A program made the position numbers and the translations under genes. The notes beneath the pieces were generated by a model that was not told the DNA's origin, ran no database searches, and worked only from the letters and a program-made list of their open reading frames with translations. From Sutcliffiella horikoshii (GTDB taxonomy: Bacteria > Bacillota > Bacilli > Bacillales > Bacillaceae_I), in contig NZ_RXZI01000002.1 in NCBI RefSeq assembly GCF_021991925.1, positions 434,001 to 498,000 of the forward strand: a stretch of DNA of 64,000 bases, written 5' to 3'. Positions within the stretch are counted from its first letter, which is position 1. Each line of letters starts with the position of its first letter. Shown here one piece after another: positions 10,050 through 19,371 of the stretch.

Positions 10050-10066
10050 TTTCTTCGCCTCCTGTC

Positions 10067-10996
10067 TTATTTCTCTTTCATCATCAGTTTAAATTGAATC
10101 ATGCTGATACTCAGAAGTATCAGTCCAAGCACAACAGACATGGCAGCCGCCAAACCTGCCCTTGGATTTCCGCCTGTGAATCCTACTTCATAAATATATA
10201 AAATTAATACTCTCGTTTCATACCCTGGTCCACCGCCTGTGGCAAGCTGCGGCTGTGCCATGACGTTGAAGGAGGCAAGAGTCGTGATGATCAGGACAAA
10301 GGCCATCGGTCCCCTCAAACCAGGCAAGGTTACATGAAAAAATTGCTGGATCTTGTTCGCACCATCGATTTTTGCTGCTTCATACAAATGATCCGGAATT
10401 TCACCCAAGGCAGCCAAGAACAGAATCATATTGGTCCCGATCGTCCACCATATCGTCATGACCACCAGTGAAACCCATACCCAAGGAGTCCTTGTGAGCC
10501 AAGGGATATTATCAAGACCCAATTGCCCTATGTAGTAGTTCACTAACCCTGCATTTGTATCAAGTAGCCAAATCCAGATCAATACTACAGTGACAACAGA
10601 AAATAAACTTGGGGCATAGAATAGTGCCCTGAAAAAGTTATGCCCTGGAGGTCGCGCGTTAATCGCTACTGCGATGAATAAAGGAATGATAACTAAAAAT
10701 GGAACGGAAATTATAACGAATAGCAATGTGGCCCGGAAGGCAGACCAGAAATACGTAAAAAAGAGGCTATCCTTATTCCACAGGATGTTCGCATAGTTTT
10801 CCAATCCTGCAAACCTCATGTCGGTAAAGAAGTTCCAATTGTGAAAGCTGATATAAAGTCCGTTCAAGGTTGGATAGGCAAGGAAAATGATAAAAAAGAA
10901 TAGATGAGGACCTATAAATAATAAGGGGATTAGTTTTTCTTTCCAACTTTTCCTTTTACGGAAAGGCTGGCTGTTTTTGGCTTCCAATGTATTCAT
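10067..10996 (-). CDS. Carbohydrate ABC transporter permease (MalF/AraP type)
   Basis: A 309-residue CUT1-family permease with six hydrophobic segments. The EAA loop reads YEAAKIDGANKIQQFFHVTL near residues 213-232. The start is set at ATG 10996, which follows GGAGAGGG at good spacing, rather than the in-frame TTG two codons earlier. It forms the heterodimeric channel with the next permease. It lies 67 bp after the binding-protein gene, with no strong terminator between, so the operon is probably continuous. Confidence 0.93.
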   Translation of the reverse strand: MNTLEAKNSQPFRKRKSWKEKLIPLLFIGPHLFFFIIFLAYPTLNGLYISFHNWNFFTDMRFAGLENYANILWNKDSLFFTYFWSAFRATLLFVIISVPFLVIIPLFIAVAINARPPGHNFFRALFYAPSLFSVVTVVLIWIWLLDTNAGLVNYYIGQLGLDNIPWLTRTPWVWVSLVVMTIWWTIGTNMILFLAALGEIPDHLYEAAKIDGANKIQQFFHVTLPGLRGPMAFVLIITTLASFNVMAQPQLATGGGPGYETRVLILYIYEVGFTGGNPRAGLAAAMSVVLGLILLSISMIQFKLMMKEK

Positions 10997-11063
10997 TTGC
11001 AACCCTCTCCCATGAATAATGAATATAAGGAGGGGGACCCTCCTTATACATTAGTGATGATTA

Positions 11064-12320
11064 TTATTGTGATGCTTCTTTCGCGTTGGCTTCTCCCTCT
11101 TTTGCTGCTCGTTCCAAAGCGTCCGCAGGAGAAAGTTGATTTAGCATCGCTTCATCGACTGCAGGTCCTGTAGGTCCCCAAGCATCTCCATAGAAAGGAG
11201 TGGCAGGAGGGAAGACGAAGTTTTGTTGTGATGCTTTGTATTGATGTTCAAGGGCTTTGAATTCTTCGCTCTCAAGGACAGAATATTTTGCAGGTACCTG
11301 TCCGGCTTTTGCCCATTGTAAACTGTTTTCGGATACATACTTGATAAACTTCATCGCAGCTTCGAGTCTTTCTGGATCTTCGTCTTTTTGGGCCGGTATA
11401 ACAAAGTTATGAGAACCTGCCCAAACTGCTTCTTGATCTCCGAAAGCCGGAACTGGTGCCGTTGCAAAGTTAAGTCCATCTTGCTCTTCAAACCCTGCAA
11501 TCATCCAGATGCCGTTCAGATGGAATGCGCTTTTCCCTTGGCGGAATAGTGTAACTTCCCCATCAGCTTGAACGTCTGAAGGTGATACTTTATGTTCATA
11601 AACAAGATCCACCATCTTTTGAAGCGCTTCTTCTCCCTCTGGTGAATTATAGAGAGGAGTAAGTCCGTCTTCACTCACAGATTGACCTCCATGAGACATT
11701 AAGGAAGTATAGAAGATCATATTACTTGGCCAGAAAACAGGCATCGCAATTCCCCAAGCATCTGTCTGTTCTTGCACTGCTAAAGACATTTCCAATAGTT
11801 CATCATACGTTTTTGGCGCTTCTGTGTAGCCTGCTTGTTCAAGTAGGTCTACATTATAAAACAAAGTCAGGGGATGTACATCCAATGGAATCCCATATCG
11901 CTGGTCTTCATAAACCCCTGCATCCCATACTTCTTCAATAAAGTCCCCTTCACTTAAACCTATGTCACCAGCCAGGTCATCTAATGGAGTCAACAGCCCG
12001 TATCTTGCATATCCAGCAATCGAATCTAAATGCATAATAGCAATATCAGGTGCTTCTCCGTTTGTTACAACAGTTCTATACTGATCGTAAAAATTCCCCC
12101 ATGGCATCGTTTGTGTGTTAATTTTAATCTCGCCTTTGTGTGCTTCGTTAAACTCGTTGATGATTTTACCGATGTCCTCACCGTCCGGACCAGTAAACCC
12201 ATTCCAGAACTCCAAGGTAATTTCCCCATCATTCCCGCCACTGTTAGCGCCATTGCTACAACCTGCAAATATCAACGACGAACAGATCAGTAACAAGAAC
12301 ATTACTTTTAACCCTTTCAT
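11064..12320 (-). CDS. Extracellular sugar-binding lipoprotein of the ABC importer (SBP family 1)
   Basis: A 418-residue solute-binding protein. The signal peptide ends in the lipobox IFAGC, giving a lipid-modified cysteine near residue 20, followed by a Gly/Asn/Ser linker. The mature part starts ITLEFWNGFTGPDG, typical of CUT1 oligosaccharide-binding proteins. It delivers sugar to the two permeases encoded downstream. ATG 12320 was chosen over GTG 12323 because it sits 7 nt from GGGGG. This is the first gene of the minus operon, and its promoter lies in 12321-12683, which contains three copies of the putative ROK box. Galacto- or arabino-oligosaccharide cargo is an inference from the divergent GH43/GH2/gal genes. 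Confidence 0.92.
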   Translation of the reverse strand: MKGLKVMFLLLICSSLIFAGCSNGANSGGNDGEITLEFWNGFTGPDGEDIGKIINEFNEAHKGEIKINTQTMPWGNFYDQYRTVVTNGEAPDIAIMHLDSIAGYARYGLLTPLDDLAGDIGLSEGDFIEEVWDAGVYEDQRYGIPLDVHPLTLFYNVDLLEQAGYTEAPKTYDELLEMSLAVQEQTDAWGIAMPVFWPSNMIFYTSLMSHGGQSVSEDGLTPLYNSPEGEEALQKMVDLVYEHKVSPSDVQADGEVTLFRQGKSAFHLNGIWMIAGFEEQDGLNFATAPVPAFGDQEAVWAGSHNFVIPAQKDEDPERLEAAMKFIKYVSENSLQWAKAGQVPAKYSVLESEEFKALEHQYKASQQNFVFPPATPFYGDAWGPTGPAVDEAMLNQLSPADALERAAKEGEANAKEASQ

Positions 12321-12437
12321 CACATAACCCCCTATGTTCTTTTGGATAAAAATTTATGGAAGGATGAGAAGTCATCCGTATTCCCGGTAATAGTCCGTTT
12401 CGTAACCCAAAGCCAGCAAGCTTAAAAAAGTAGTTTG

Positions 12438-12656
12438 TAAAATAAATTTATTATCTTGGGATTTATGATAACGCATACATTATTAACTGGCAACATTAAT
12501 TTACAAATAAATTTAAATATTATAAAAATATAAAGAGGATTAACTGTACTGTCTCTGCAGTTTCCTCCATAATAAATGAATTATTCACAATATTTAAATA
12601 ATATCTTACAAAAGTCATGAGTACCTGTTATTATCTAAATTAAGTTTATTAATTAA
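12438..12656. promoter_or_regulatory. AT-rich operator-like boxes in the divergent promoter region (putative ROK sites)
   Basis: The 363-bp gap between the diverging transport and glycosidase operons holds related boxes: 12438-12456 (TAAAATAAATTTATTATCT), 12636-12656 (TAAATTAAGTTTATTAA, then TTAA) and a weaker reverse copy near 12497-12519. A fourth copy, in reverse orientation, is at 13784-13802 before the M24 gene. The consensus is close to TAAATTAAATTTATTAACT. ROK repressors of the XylR kind bind AT-rich partial palindromes, so these are the best candidates for the sites of the regulator at 7261-8481. Their position near the start codons fits repression. Confidence 0.55.
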
Positions 12657-12683
12657 ATTTACTTTCTTAGAGGGGGTAGTTGA

Positions 12684-13721
12684 ATGAATCGTAAGTGGTG
12701 GATTGGTAGTGGACTGATATTGGTTGTGTTAGCTGGGATCAGCTTTCTTGTAATCAATAATGTTTCCCAAACGAAAGGACTGGAATATCAAAATCCGATA
12801 TTTGAACCGGTAATTGCGGATCCTTCCATTGTGGAAGGAGAGGACGGTTATTATTATGTGTATGGAACAGAAGACAATTGGGGAGACGGAATGGGTGCAA
12901 GGGTTGTCCCGATTGTACGTTCAAAGGATCTTGTAGAATGGGAATATGCGGGCGAGGCATTTACAGAAAAACCAGCCTGGAAGGAAGAGGGGGGGATATG
13001 GGCACCGGATGTTTCCTTTTTTAACGATAAATATTATATTTATTATTCTCAATCCACGTGGGGAGATGCAAACCCAGCTATTGGCGTTGCGGTAGCAGAT
13101 AATCCTGAGGGACCTTTTGAAGATAAAGGAAAGTTATTTGATAGTAAGGAAATAGGTGTGAACAACTCTATTGATCCGCAGCTATTTGTAGAGGAGGATG
13201 GGACGGCCTATCTTTTTTGGGGGAGCTGGCATGGAATATGGGGCATTGAATTAAGTGAAGACGGCTTAACCTACACCGGAGACAAATTTCAAATTGCGGG
13301 AACTGATTTTGAAGCGCCTTATATTGTGAAACGGGACGATCATTATTACTTTTTTGGTTCAATGGGTTCTTGCTGTGAGGGACAATGGAGTACATATCGA
13401 GTGGCGGTTGGACGTGCTGAAACAGTAAATGGACCTTATTTTGATAAGGACGGCAAGGACATCATGGATACTAGTGGAACCCTCCTGTTAGAAGGGGGAG
13501 ATCGTTTTGTTGGACCGGGACATAATGCCATTATAACAGATGGGGAAGGTCAGGATTGGATCATTTATCATGCGATTGATAAAGAAACACCGTGGATTGG
13601 CAGTGGAACAACGAGAAGGCCATTAATGTTGGATAAAGTGAAATGGGAAGACGGTTGGCCAAGTATAAAAGGAGGAAAGCCGGGAGAAGGAACCCTTGTG
13701 GGTCCAGTGACAAATAGATGA
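12684..13721 (+). CDS. GH43 glycosidase, arabinanase-like, membrane-anchored or secreted
   Basis: A 345-residue five-bladed beta-propeller hydrolase with an N-terminal hydrophobic segment (5-25) that would export or anchor it outside. The GH43 catalytic triad is visible: general base D46 in IADPS, pKa-modulating D164 in SIDPQ, and general acid E210 in FEAPY. A GHNAI motif near 277 matches the metal-coordinating histidine region of arabinan endo-1,5-alpha-L-arabinanases, and a CC pair lies near residue 232. Family 43 also includes arabinofuranosidases, xylosidases and galactanases, so the exact bond is not settled. It is the first gene of the plus-strand operon, with RBS AGAGGGGG before ATG 12684. 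It probably trims extracellular polysaccharide into pieces for the importer. Confidence 0.85.
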   Translation: MNRKWWIGSGLILVVLAGISFLVINNVSQTKGLEYQNPIFEPVIADPSIVEGEDGYYYVYGTEDNWGDGMGARVVPIVRSKDLVEWEYAGEAFTEKPAWKEEGGIWAPDVSFFNDKYYIYYSQSTWGDANPAIGVAVADNPEGPFEDKGKLFDSKEIGVNNSIDPQLFVEEDGTAYLFWGSWHGIWGIELSEDGLTYTGDKFQIAGTDFEAPYIVKRDDHYYFFGSMGSCCEGQWSTYRVAVGRAETVNGPYFDKDGKDIMDTSGTLLLEGGDRFVGPGHNAIITDGEGQDWIIYHAIDKETPWIGSGTTRRPLMLDKVKWEDGWPSIKGGKPGEGTLVGPVTNR

Positions 13722-13783
13722 TTTTTAATAGAATATTAAGAAAAATCTTGAAACCATTTGCCTGGTAGCGTAGTATGAAAACA

Positions 13784-13802
13784 AGTTAATAAATTTAATT
13801 TA
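13784..13802 (-). promoter_or_regulatory. Copy of the putative ROK box before the M24 gene
   Basis: Read on the minus strand this matches the box at 12636-12656 at nearly every position (core AAATTTATTAACT). It lies 46 nt before ATG 13848, inside the 126-bp gap after the GH43 gene, so the downstream operon may have its own regulated promoter. Confidence 0.5.
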
Positions 13803-13847
13803 CTAACAGTTAATTTGAAAATATTCTTAGAGGGGGGACATCTTTAT

Positions 13848-14948
13848 ATGAACATTCAAATCTCCGCGCTTTCTCCAGAGCAAAAGGTGAAAAGTTTGCT
13901 TCAGCAAAAAGGGTATGATGGACTCTTGGTCCGCAAAAGGCAGAACTTCTCGTGGCTTACAGAGGGAAAAGTCAATCATATCGTCAATACCAGTGAATAT
14001 GGTGTAGCTGATCTCTTGCTTTTGGATGATAAAAAATATTGCATTACTGTAAAAATGGAATCTAGAAGGATCATGGAAGAGGAATTAGAAGGGCTTGGAT
14101 ATGAACTGGTGGAATGTGAATGGTATGAAAGCACAACACCATTGATTAACAGGCTTTGTAAAGATAAAAAGGTGGTTTCAGACACCAATATGAAAGGCAT
14201 GAAGGATGCTTCCTCAGAGCTGGTGCAGCTCAGGAGTCAATTATCTGAGAGGGAACGGGAACAATACCGCTGGCTTGGTCAATTCTCAGCAAATACCCTG
14301 GAAGGTGTCGCAAGGGAAATTCAGCCTGGCATGTCAGAGTTTGAAATAGCTTCTTTAGTCGCAACAAAAACGATAAAAGAGGGAGTGAACCCTCAAGTGA
14401 TCCTTGTTGCAACAGATGAACGTATTTACAATTACCGTCATCCTATCCCTACCGAGAAAAAGCTTGATAAATATGCAATGTTAGTCCTTTGTGCAGAAAA
14501 AGGCGGACTTGTTGCAAATGTGACGCGTTTTGTACACTTTGGTCCACTGCAAGAGCATTTGAAGATAAATAAGGAGAAGCTTGCCAAGATAGATGTATGG
14601 ATGAATGCCGCTACCCGACCGGGCAGTAAGGTGAAGGATGTGTTTCAGATTGGATTGAAAGCGTATGCAGAGGCAGGATTTCCTGAGGATTGGCGTCTTT
14701 TGCATCAGGGTGGATTGACTGGCTTTGCCTCTCGGGAATATTTAGCTAGCATGAACAGTGAAGAAGAGGTTGTTTTACACCAAGCATATGCCTGGAATCC
14801 TGCCATACGTGGGATTAAATCCGAAGATACGATTTTAGTAGAAGAGAAAGAGAACACTTTTCTTACCCATACCGGCAACTGGCCATATATAGAAGTAGAA
14901 CATCAAGGCCGACATTATCAACGACCTGATATCCTAATACGTGACTAA
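13848..14948 (+). CDS. M24-fold (aminopeptidase P/creatinase-like) protein with altered metal ligands
   Basis: A 366-residue protein with a creatinase-like N-terminal domain (1-140) and a pita-bread M24 domain. In active Xaa-Pro peptidases the metal is held by D, D, H, E and E. Here the first two ligand positions appear to be C215 and N224 (segment LVLCAEKGGLVANVTRF), while H286 of LHQGG and glutamates near the end remain. It may thus be a non-metal hydrolase like creatinase, or a non-enzymatic protein. ATG 13848 follows AGAGGGGGG, and an in-frame TTG at 13815 was rejected. It lies 14 bp before the GH2 gene, so it is part of the glycan operon, which is an unexpected place for a peptidase fold. 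The function is unknown. Confidence 0.8.
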   Translation: MNIQISALSPEQKVKSLLQQKGYDGLLVRKRQNFSWLTEGKVNHIVNTSEYGVADLLLLDDKKYCITVKMESRRIMEEELEGLGYELVECEWYESTTPLINRLCKDKKVVSDTNMKGMKDASSELVQLRSQLSEREREQYRWLGQFSANTLEGVAREIQPGMSEFEIASLVATKTIKEGVNPQVILVATDERIYNYRHPIPTEKKLDKYAMLVLCAEKGGLVANVTRFVHFGPLQEHLKINKEKLAKIDVWMNAATRPGSKVKDVFQIGLKAYAEAGFPEDWRLLHQGGLTGFASREYLASMNSEEEVVLHQAYAWNPAIRGIKSEDTILVEEKENTFLTHTGNWPYIEVEHQGRHYQRPDILIRD

Positions 14949-14962
14949 AGGAGAATTACATT

Positions 14963-16735
14963 ATGTCTATTCCAAGATCTGAATACCCAAGACCGCAATT
15001 TATCCGTAAAAACTGGGAGAACCTTAACGGCCAATGGCAATTTGATTATGATGACGCAAACAAGGGGCTTTTGGAAAAATGGTATCTTCAAAAAAAGTTC
15101 ACTAAGGAAATTACTGTCCCATTCAGCTACCAAAGTGAACTGAGCGGAATCCATGAGACGGATTTCCATGATCTTGTCTGGTATAAAAGAAGCTTTGATA
15201 TCCCGAAAGAATGGGAACAAAAACGCCTCATCCTTCATTTCGGGGCTGTCGACTATCGAGCATCTGTGTGGGTGAACGGGAAGTATATCGGTTCCCATGA
15301 AGGAGGGCATGTCCCTTTTCAATTGGAAGTAACCGAAGCGGTGGATGCTGGTAAGAATGAATTGGTGGTTCGAGTAGAGGATGTGACGCAGGATTTAGAT
15401 CAACCACGCGGAAAGCAATACTGGAAAGAGAAATCTGAAGGAATCTTTTATACAAGGACCACCGGCATTTGGCAGACTGTATGGCTTGAGATGGTAGAGT
15501 CGTCCTATATTGAAAAAGTAAAGATGACTCCTGATATCGATAAAGATGAAATCATGATGGAATATGTTGTGAATGGGGGTTCAGATTCACAGTTCCTCGA
15601 CATAGAAATTTCGTTTGAAGGGAATCTGGTAGCCTCTGAATCTCTTAAATTGATTAATAATAAAGGGTTACGCTCCATCTTTCTAAATGATTTTCATGTT
15701 CATGACGAAGGACGATTGTGGAGCCCGGAACATCCAAATCTCTATGATGTCGTCTTCAGGTTAAAAGATGACAGGACTGTCTTGGATGAAGTGAGCAGCT
15801 ACTTTGGAATGAGGAAGGTCTCCGTTGAAAATGGGAAGGTCATGCTGAATAACCGGCCATATTATATGAAGCTCATTCTAGATCAAGGGTATTTCCCTGA
15901 TGGACTTTTGACACCTCCATCTGATGATGCCATTCGTAAAGACGTCGAGCTTACGAAAGAAATGGGCTTTACTGGAGCGAGGAAGCACCAGAAGATTGAG
16001 GACCCCCGCTATCTTTATTGGACAGATAAACTTGGATTGTTGGTTTGGGGAGAAATGGCCAACAGCTATACTTATACCGAAGACGCCGTCCGCCGCATAA
16101 CGGATGAATGGCAAAAAGCAATTGAGCGGGATTACAACCATCCATCCATCGTTGCATGGGTTCCTATCAATGAAAGCTGGGGCGTCCCAAAGCTTTTGGC
16201 AGATAAAAGGCAGCAAGACCACACCCTTGCCATGTATTACCTGACTAAATCGCTGGATTCTACCAGATTGGTGATTTCCAATGACGGCTGGGAGCATACA
16301 AAATCCGATATTTGCACCATCCATGATTATGAAAGCAACAAGGATGTGCTAAAGGAACGATATAGCACAGTGGAGAAAATTATGGAGGCAACCCCGGGTA
16401 GCCGTCTTATTTATGTACCTGGCCATCACTATGATGGAGTGCCGATTCAAGTATCCGAATTTGGCGGCATCGCCTATAAAAAGAGTGAATGGGAAGGCTG
16501 GGGATACTCTGGGGCATCTGATGACCAGGATTTTGCCAACCGCTATTACGATGTTGTTTCCGCTCTGTTGGAATCGCCTCTTGTCCAAGGGTTTTGCTAC
16601 ACCCAGCTGACAGATGTGGAGCAGGAAATAAACGGGCTATTAACCTATGACCGCAAGCCGAAAATAGATTTAGAGATTATCAAGGAAATCAATGAAGGCC
16701 GTTCCGTCAAACGTTTTTCTAGTGAGGTAAAGTAA
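14963..16735 (+). CDS. GH2-family glycoside hydrolase (beta-galactosidase/glucuronidase fold)
   Basis: A 590-residue cytoplasmic enzyme (no signal peptide). Domain order is a sugar-binding jelly roll (about 15-180), an immunoglobulin-like domain (185-285) and a TIM barrel (290-580). The acid/base is E404 in VPINESWG and the nucleophile E499 in QVSEFGG. It is much shorter than LacZ (about 1000 residues). GH2 covers beta-galactosidase, beta-glucuronidase, beta-mannosidase and arabinosidase activities. The galK-galE-galT genes downstream make release of galactose the favoured guess. RBS AAAGGAGA precedes ATG 14963, and the stop is 1 bp from the next start, which shows tight coupling. Confidence 0.88.
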   Translation: MSIPRSEYPRPQFIRKNWENLNGQWQFDYDDANKGLLEKWYLQKKFTKEITVPFSYQSELSGIHETDFHDLVWYKRSFDIPKEWEQKRLILHFGAVDYRASVWVNGKYIGSHEGGHVPFQLEVTEAVDAGKNELVVRVEDVTQDLDQPRGKQYWKEKSEGIFYTRTTGIWQTVWLEMVESSYIEKVKMTPDIDKDEIMMEYVVNGGSDSQFLDIEISFEGNLVASESLKLINNKGLRSIFLNDFHVHDEGRLWSPEHPNLYDVVFRLKDDRTVLDEVSSYFGMRKVSVENGKVMLNNRPYYMKLILDQGYFPDGLLTPPSDDAIRKDVELTKEMGFTGARKHQKIEDPRYLYWTDKLGLLVWGEMANSYTYTEDAVRRITDEWQKAIERDYNHPSIVAWVPINESWGVPKLLADKRQQDHTLAMYYLTKSLDSTRLVISNDGWEHTKSDICTIHDYESNKDVLKERYSTVEKIMEATPGSRLIYVPGHHYDGVPIQVSEFGGIAYKKSEWEGWGYSGASDDQDFANRYYDVVSALLESPLVQGFCYTQLTDVEQEINGLLTYDRKPKIDLEIIKEINEGRSVKRFSSEVK

Positions 16736-16736
16736 G

Positions 16737-18155
16737 ATGACATATCAAAATCCGGTTATTTCTATTGCGGGATTGGACCATGGAGATCCCGCGGTACTTA
16801 AATATAACGGCACTTATTATCTTTATCATACAGGACCAAGGGAAATAAGGGTTTATACCTCAACGGACTTAGTGAATTGGGAGGCGTGCGGAATTGCATT
16901 GCAGGCCTCTGCTGACCAGGACCATTGGGCTCAGATTGATTTATGGGCGCCGGAAATCATCCATGAAAACGGCACTTTTTATATGTATGTGACAGGTGCC
17001 GTCAGAAATGAAAATGGCCACGGGAATGATGAGATAAGAAGAATAGGGGTGGCTAAAAGTAAAAGCCCGACAGGCCCATTCACGCTTGCTAAAGAGCCAC
17101 TGACAGATGAATGGTCCATCGATGCCCACCCTTTCAAGGACGAGGATGGAAGCTATTATATGTTTTATAATGTCCGCAACGAGTACACCAGGGGGCCAAA
17201 CAATGTCATCGGAACCGGAAATGTGGTCGATCGGATGATAGATTTAGAAACGTTGAGCGGGAATCCAACCATGGTAGTCGCTCCTGAGCATTTGTGGGAA
17301 GGAAACAAAGAGCACAGCTTCTTTTGGAATGAAGGACCTTTTGTTTTGAAGAAAGATGGTACTTACTATCAGATGTACAGTGCAGGCTTCTTTGGAGATG
17401 ATACGTACGGCGTCTATTATGCAACCTCTTCCAAACCGATGGGGGACAATGGGATGGAGGATAAGAGCTGGTCGAAATGGAAAGGCGGAGAGCCTATTTT
17501 AAAAACCAATGAGGCATGTCATGGGCCGGGACATCATGTCGTGGTGAAAGGCCCAAATGGCGTAGATGACTATATCGTTTACCACGGCTATGAACCTGAA
17601 GAGAATGTCGGGGAAAGAAGGGTCAGGGTTGGCCGCTTTCAATGGCAAGGGGACCACATATGGCTGGAGCCTCCAGTGAAAGGTGAACTGCCGCTCCCTG
17701 TCGTGCCGACTTATGATGGTCGATTTACTTCATCCATCAGTGATTTGAATGCTGGACTGTTAGCGCATCAACATCCAGATTTTCATTTTGAGAAAAATAT
17801 CTCTCTTCCAAGTAGCGGTGTGAAACAGGTGCATTTCTTATCATTCCTCCAAAGCAACGGAAATAAGGTGATATGGTCATTTGATATGGAAAAATCCATT
17901 CTCAAAACAAAAATACATGGAGAGTCCGAACAGGTGCAGGATGAATACCCATTGCCTGATGCTCATGATTTTTCTGCTTATCATTTTGTTCAGGTCAAGA
18001 AAAGGACTTCTACCCTTTCTCTCTATTTAAACCAACTACTTGTCTGCTCCATTGAACTGGAGGGAGAGGCCGATGGTACTATTAATTTTCCTTTTCGCGA
18101 GGATGAAGGGCTTCAAGTGGAAGGTACAGTCTTGACATCCTTGAAGGGGAAATGA
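16737..18155 (+). CDS. GH43-family glycosidase, cytoplasmic
   Basis: A 472-residue enzyme without a signal peptide. Residues 1-315 form a GH43 propeller with base D17 (HGDPAVL), modulator D129 (SIDAHPF) and acid E199 (NEGPFVL). The C-terminal 150 residues look like an accessory beta-sandwich, as in many exo-acting GH43 xylosidases/arabinofuranosidases. It would release terminal sugars from imported oligosaccharides. Galactose, arabinose and xylose are all possible in this family. Its start overlaps the end of the GH2 gene region (RBS GAGGTAA inside the GH2 3' end). The two GH43 enzymes of the locus differ in location (outside versus inside) and in architecture, so they are not duplicates. Confidence 0.87.
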   Translation: MTYQNPVISIAGLDHGDPAVLKYNGTYYLYHTGPREIRVYTSTDLVNWEACGIALQASADQDHWAQIDLWAPEIIHENGTFYMYVTGAVRNENGHGNDEIRRIGVAKSKSPTGPFTLAKEPLTDEWSIDAHPFKDEDGSYYMFYNVRNEYTRGPNNVIGTGNVVDRMIDLETLSGNPTMVVAPEHLWEGNKEHSFFWNEGPFVLKKDGTYYQMYSAGFFGDDTYGVYYATSSKPMGDNGMEDKSWSKWKGGEPILKTNEACHGPGHHVVVKGPNGVDDYIVYHGYEPEENVGERRVRVGRFQWQGDHIWLEPPVKGELPLPVVPTYDGRFTSSISDLNAGLLAHQHPDFHFEKNISLPSSGVKQVHFLSFLQSNGNKVIWSFDMEKSILKTKIHGESEQVQDEYPLPDAHDFSAYHFVQVKKRTSTLSLYLNQLLVCSIELEGEADGTINFPFREDEGLQVEGTVLTSLKGK

Positions 18156-18183
18156 TGCTTTAAATTGAAAGGAGGTGCCCTTG

Positions 18184-19356
18184 ATGCTTGAAGGGTTAGT
18201 AAAGGATTTTGCAAAGGTGTTTGGTGATGCTCATCTTGTCCGGGCATTTTTCGCACCAGGCCGTGTCAATTTGATTGGAGAGCATACCGATTACAATGGA
18301 GGTCATGTTTTTCCTTGTGCATTAAGTGTTGGGACATATGCAATCGCAAGGCGAAGGGACGACAAGGAAGTGAACGTGTATTCCAAGAATTTTCCCGAAG
18401 AAGGAATCATTAATTTCCAGCTTGATCACCTAGTTTACAATGAAAAAGACAATTGGGCCAATTACCCTAAAGGTGTCATCCGCGAATTTGTGAAGAATGG
18501 TTATGAGCCGGATGATGGGTTGGACGTTTTATTTTTCGGAAACATCCCAAATGGTGCGGGTTTATCCTCCTCTGCATCCATTGAACTTGTTACCTCTGTC
18601 CTCCTGAAGTCATTGTTCTGCTTGCAGGTGGAAATGGTCGACATGGTGAAGATGAGTCAAAAGGCAGAGAATGAATTTATGAAGGTAAACTGCGGCATCA
18701 TGGATCAATTCTCCATTGGAATGGGGAGAGCAGATCATGCGTTGCTGCTTGATTGCAATACACTTTCCTACACATACAGTCCAATCAGCCTCAAGGATGC
18801 TACCCTCGTTATTGGAAACACCAACAAAAGGCGTGGGCTTGCAGATTCTAAATACAATGAACGAAGAACAGAATGTGAACAGGCATTAAAGGAAATACAG
18901 GAGCACCACTCCATACAATCTTTAGGTGATCTGACACCAAGCCAGTTTGAAGAAGTGAAACATCACTTAACCAATGATGTCATCCAAAGGCGAGCAAAAC
19001 ATGCCGTGTATGAAAATGACAGAACAAAAGAAGCCGTACATTTGCTTGAAATGGGTGATATTAAAGGATTTGGCCAGCTGATGAATGACTCCCACCGTTC
19101 CCTTAGAGATGATTATGAAGTGACTGGCCTTGAGCTGGATGCTCTTGTTGAAGCAGCATGGAATCAACAAGGAACCATAGGAGCTAGAATGACTGGCGCT
19201 GGATTTGGCGGCTGTACTGTCAATCTCGTGGAGAATGCACATTTGGATGAGTTCCTGAAAAATGTGAAAAGGCAATATGAAGAAGTAACCGGATTGGTAC
19301 CTGAATTTTACACAGTAGAAATTGGTGATGGGGCAAGGGAATTGAATATAGGCTAA
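18184..19356 (+). CDS. galK: Galactokinase
   Basis: A 390-residue GHMP kinase that phosphorylates galactose at C1 with ATP, the first Leloir step after mutarotation. The galactokinase signature PGRVNLIGEHTDYNGG is near residues 26-41, the ATP loop PNGAGLSSSASIE near 120, and the C-terminal motif GARMTGAGFGGCTVN near 338. ATG 18184 sits 8 nt after AGGAGG, and a GTG three codons earlier lies inside the ribosome site and was rejected. The gene is 28 bp after the GH43 gene and 15 bp before galE, so glycosidase action and galactose catabolism are in one transcript. Confidence 0.96.
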   Translation: MLEGLVKDFAKVFGDAHLVRAFFAPGRVNLIGEHTDYNGGHVFPCALSVGTYAIARRRDDKEVNVYSKNFPEEGIINFQLDHLVYNEKDNWANYPKGVIREFVKNGYEPDDGLDVLFFGNIPNGAGLSSSASIELVTSVLLKSLFCLQVEMVDMVKMSQKAENEFMKVNCGIMDQFSIGMGRADHALLLDCNTLSYTYSPISLKDATLVIGNTNKRRGLADSKYNERRTECEQALKEIQEHHSIQSLGDLTPSQFEEVKHHLTNDVIQRRAKHAVYENDRTKEAVHLLEMGDIKGFGQLMNDSHRSLRDDYEVTGLELDALVEAAWNQQGTIGARMTGAGFGGCTVNLVENAHLDEFLKNVKRQYEEVTGLVPEFYTVEIGDGARELNIG

Positions 19357-19371
19357 GGAGATGATAAATAG

